From Gammaproteobacteria bacterium (lineage in GTDB: Bacteria > Pseudomonadota > Gammaproteobacteria > Enterobacterales > GCA-2746155), in NCBI GenBank assembly GCA_030589945.1, contig JAUUZN010000006.1:1-54258 (forward strand): a DNA stretch of 54,258 nt. The letters are read 5' to 3'. Position numbers and translations under genes: made by a program. Shown here one piece after another: positions 52,904 to 54,258 of this stretch; position 1 is the stretch's first letter; the number at the start of each line of letters is the position of its first letter. Under the pieces are notes generated by a model, which ran no database searches, was not told the DNA's origin, and worked only from the letters and a program-made list of their open reading frames with translations.

Positions 52904-54258
52904 TACTCATTATGATGTCATTATTGTTGGAGCCGGTCACAACGGTTTAATCTGTGCCTCCTATCTCGCTAAAGCTGGACGTAAGGTCTTGGTGCTTGAA
53001 GCTAATAATCATACGGGTGGAGCCGCGGCGACCCATGAATTTAGTCCGGGCTTTAAGGTTTCATCCTGTGCCCAATGGTTAACGCAGTTAAGTCCAGGCA
53101 TATGCAGTGACCTCTCTTTGAAGAAACACGGTCTTGAGTATGCAGCACAAAACTTAAGTACTATTGCTCTGGATAACAATACTAAACACCTGACCATTAA
53201 AGGTGACAAGGTCAGCGGTCTAGGTCTTTCCGATAAGGACCAGTGGGCCTACAAAACGTTCTATAAACGCATGTTGAAGTTTGCGAAAGTCATGGACATT
53301 GCCTTTAATCAAAGACCCGCGAAACTGGTTGAGAGTGATTTTTCTGACAAATTAAACCTGATGAAATTAGGCTTCAATGTCAAGATGCTCGGCAAAGAAG
53401 ATATGCAGCAACTGCTACGAATAATCCTAATTAATATCTTTGATATCCTCGAAGAAGAATTTGATCATCCACTACTAAAAGCAGCGCTATCAATGGATGC
53501 CGTTCTGGGTTCTCAGATGGGACCGCGCTCGCCCAACACGGTATTCGGATATCTATACCGCCACCTTGGACAATATTATGGATTTATAGGACCTTCATTG
53601 GTAAAGGGTGGAATGGGTGCACTTGGCGACGTGCTTGCTGAGGCGGCGATAAAGTCAGGGGTTGAAATTAGAACCCACAGTGCGGTGAGAAAGATTAATT
53701 TGAACGCGGGAAAAGTAGAATCTGTTGAGCTGAAAAATTCTGATGAAAAACTTTATGCCAGAACCATTGTTTCTAATGTTGATCCAAAGAGAACCATTGA
53801 GAAATTAGTGGGTTATCGAAATGTTGAAACGGGGGTGGTGCGCAATGTTCACAATATCCGCAGTAATGGCTGCGCTGCCAAGTTACATCTAGCACTTACC
53901 GGACTACCTGATTTCAGCGGAGTGGAGCCAACTGAACTAGGAAATCGATTACTGCTTGCACCAACCATGCACCACATTGAGCGAGCTTTTAATCATTCTA
54001 AGTATGGTGAATTTTCCGAGGCGCCAGTTTTAGATATCAGCATTCCAACGGTTCATGACAAAAGTCTTGCCCAAAAGGGTACACATGTTTTGTCGGCGAT
54101 TGTGCAGTTTGCACCCTATAACTTAAAAGAAGGCTGGACAGATAAAAGTAAAAAAACGTTTGAAAATCTATGCATTGATGTCATTGAACAGTACGCGCCA
54201 AACATCAGAGAGCTCATTAAAGATTCTGAACTACTTACCCCAGTTGATATTGAGCAGC
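52896..54258 (+). CDS. Second phytoene-dehydrogenase-like FAD protein (3' end outside window)
   Basis: The frame beginning at ATG 52896 stays open to the end of the window (454 codons). It encodes MTDTHYDVIIVGAGHNGLIC with the same GxGxxG FAD site, AKAGRKVLVLEANNHTGGAA, YGFIGPSLVKGGMGALGDVL and IVSNVDPKRTIEKL, clearly paralogous in layout to the preceding gene. The C-terminal FAD motif lies beyond the window. The 8-base overlap with the first gene implies one transcript and perhaps a heteromeric flavoenzyme. Confidence 0.9.
   Translation, partial: MTDTHYDVIIVGAGHNGLICASYLAKAGRKVLVLEANNHTGGAAATHEFSPGFKVSSCAQWLTQLSPGICSDLSLKKHGLEYAAQNLSTIALDNNTKHLTIKGDKVSGLGLSDKDQWAYKTFYKRMLKFAKVMDIAFNQRPAKLVESDFSDKLNLMKLGFNVKMLGKEDMQQLLRIILINIFDILEEEFDHPLLKAALSMDAVLGSQMGPRSPNTVFGYLYRHLGQYYGFIGPSLVKGGMGALGDVLAEAAIKSGVEIRTHSAVRKINLNAGKVESVELKNSDEKLYARTIVSNVDPKRTIEKLVGYRNVETGVVRNVHNIRSNGCAAKLHLALTGLPDFSGVEPTELGNRLLLAPTMHHIERAFNHSKYGEFSEAPVLDISIPTVHDKSLAQKGTHVLSAIVQFAPYNLKEGWTDKSKKTFENLCIDVIEQYAPNIRELIKDSELLTPVDIEQ

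Overview
The window is chromosomal DNA of an A+T-rich (roughly 60% by eye) Gram-negative bacterium, most likely a marine-type gammaproteobacterium. The evidence is the thyA-folA and apaG-apaH pairs, a monomeric NADP-isocitrate dehydrogenase, an Oar-like TonB-dependent receptor, malate synthase G, a DgcN/DgcA D-glutamate pair, PdxH, NhaA and TIGR02647/DUF1415/DUF423-type proteins. I cannot assign genus or order from sequence alone. I see no rRNA, tRNA, CRISPR array, insertion sequence or prophage. Genes are tightly packed on both strands, and five convergent pairs overlap at their 3' ends.

Layout. 1-926: end of thyA, then folA. 923-3763 (minus): a large two-protease-domain PDZ protein resembling eukaryotic Nma111/Deg7. 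4032-4820: an orphan periplasmic binding protein. 4861-6110 (minus): apaG-apaH. 6248-7427: a YdfG-like dehydrogenase and a small K+-channel-like protein. 7456-9681 (minus): monomeric Icd. 9893-11293: an AGCS amino-acid/Na+ symporter. 11389-16070 (minus): an Oar-like TonB-dependent receptor, an A+T-rich regulatory region with a palindrome and an orphan plus-strand terminator, and two paralogous stand-alone winged-helix regulators. 16071-21596 (minus): a run of HAD phosphatase (apparent CTG start), DUF1643, Tag, PhzF, a double-CDGSH/glutamate-synthase fusion and NhaA. 21713-22900 (minus): a transglutaminase-like/TPR lipoprotein.

23040-26159 carries small conserved genes, including a TfoX_C-DUF1415 fusion. 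26380-33530 is a compact six-gene run: DUF1653, a BaiN/YhiN flavoprotein, FdhD with a 21-bp coding repeat, an NAD-linked two-subunit formate dehydrogenase and a GIY-YIG protein. 33564-35564 (minus): DUF4126-SHOCT and OmpA-like proteins. 35717-38536: a hybrid histidine kinase with two periplasmic binding domains. 38545-44749: housekeeping and conserved small genes (esterase, DUF4870, NRDE/TANGO2, RluA-type pseudouridine synthase, PdxH, PaiB-like, GNAT, SlyD-like). 44870-47939: a PLP-dependent serine/threonine dehydratase followed by dgcN and dgcA, read as a D-amino-acid (D-glutamate) catabolic cluster. 48141-50357: malate synthase G behind a repeated operator-like sequence. 51287-54258: two tandem, 8-bp-overlapping phytoene-dehydrogenase/PYROXD2-like flavoproteins, the second running off the window.

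Metabolically the window suggests an aerobic heterotroph that imports amino acids by Na+ symport, interconverts D- and L-glutamate, oxidises formate to NADH and uses malate synthase G for C2 units. The most unusual items are the Nma111-like double protease, the TonB receptor with twin wHTH regulators, the CDGSH-GltS and TfoX_C-DUF1415 fusions, the repeat in fdhD, and the candidate small RNA at about 14682-14791. None is demonstrated to be a new system; each is put forward with a test.
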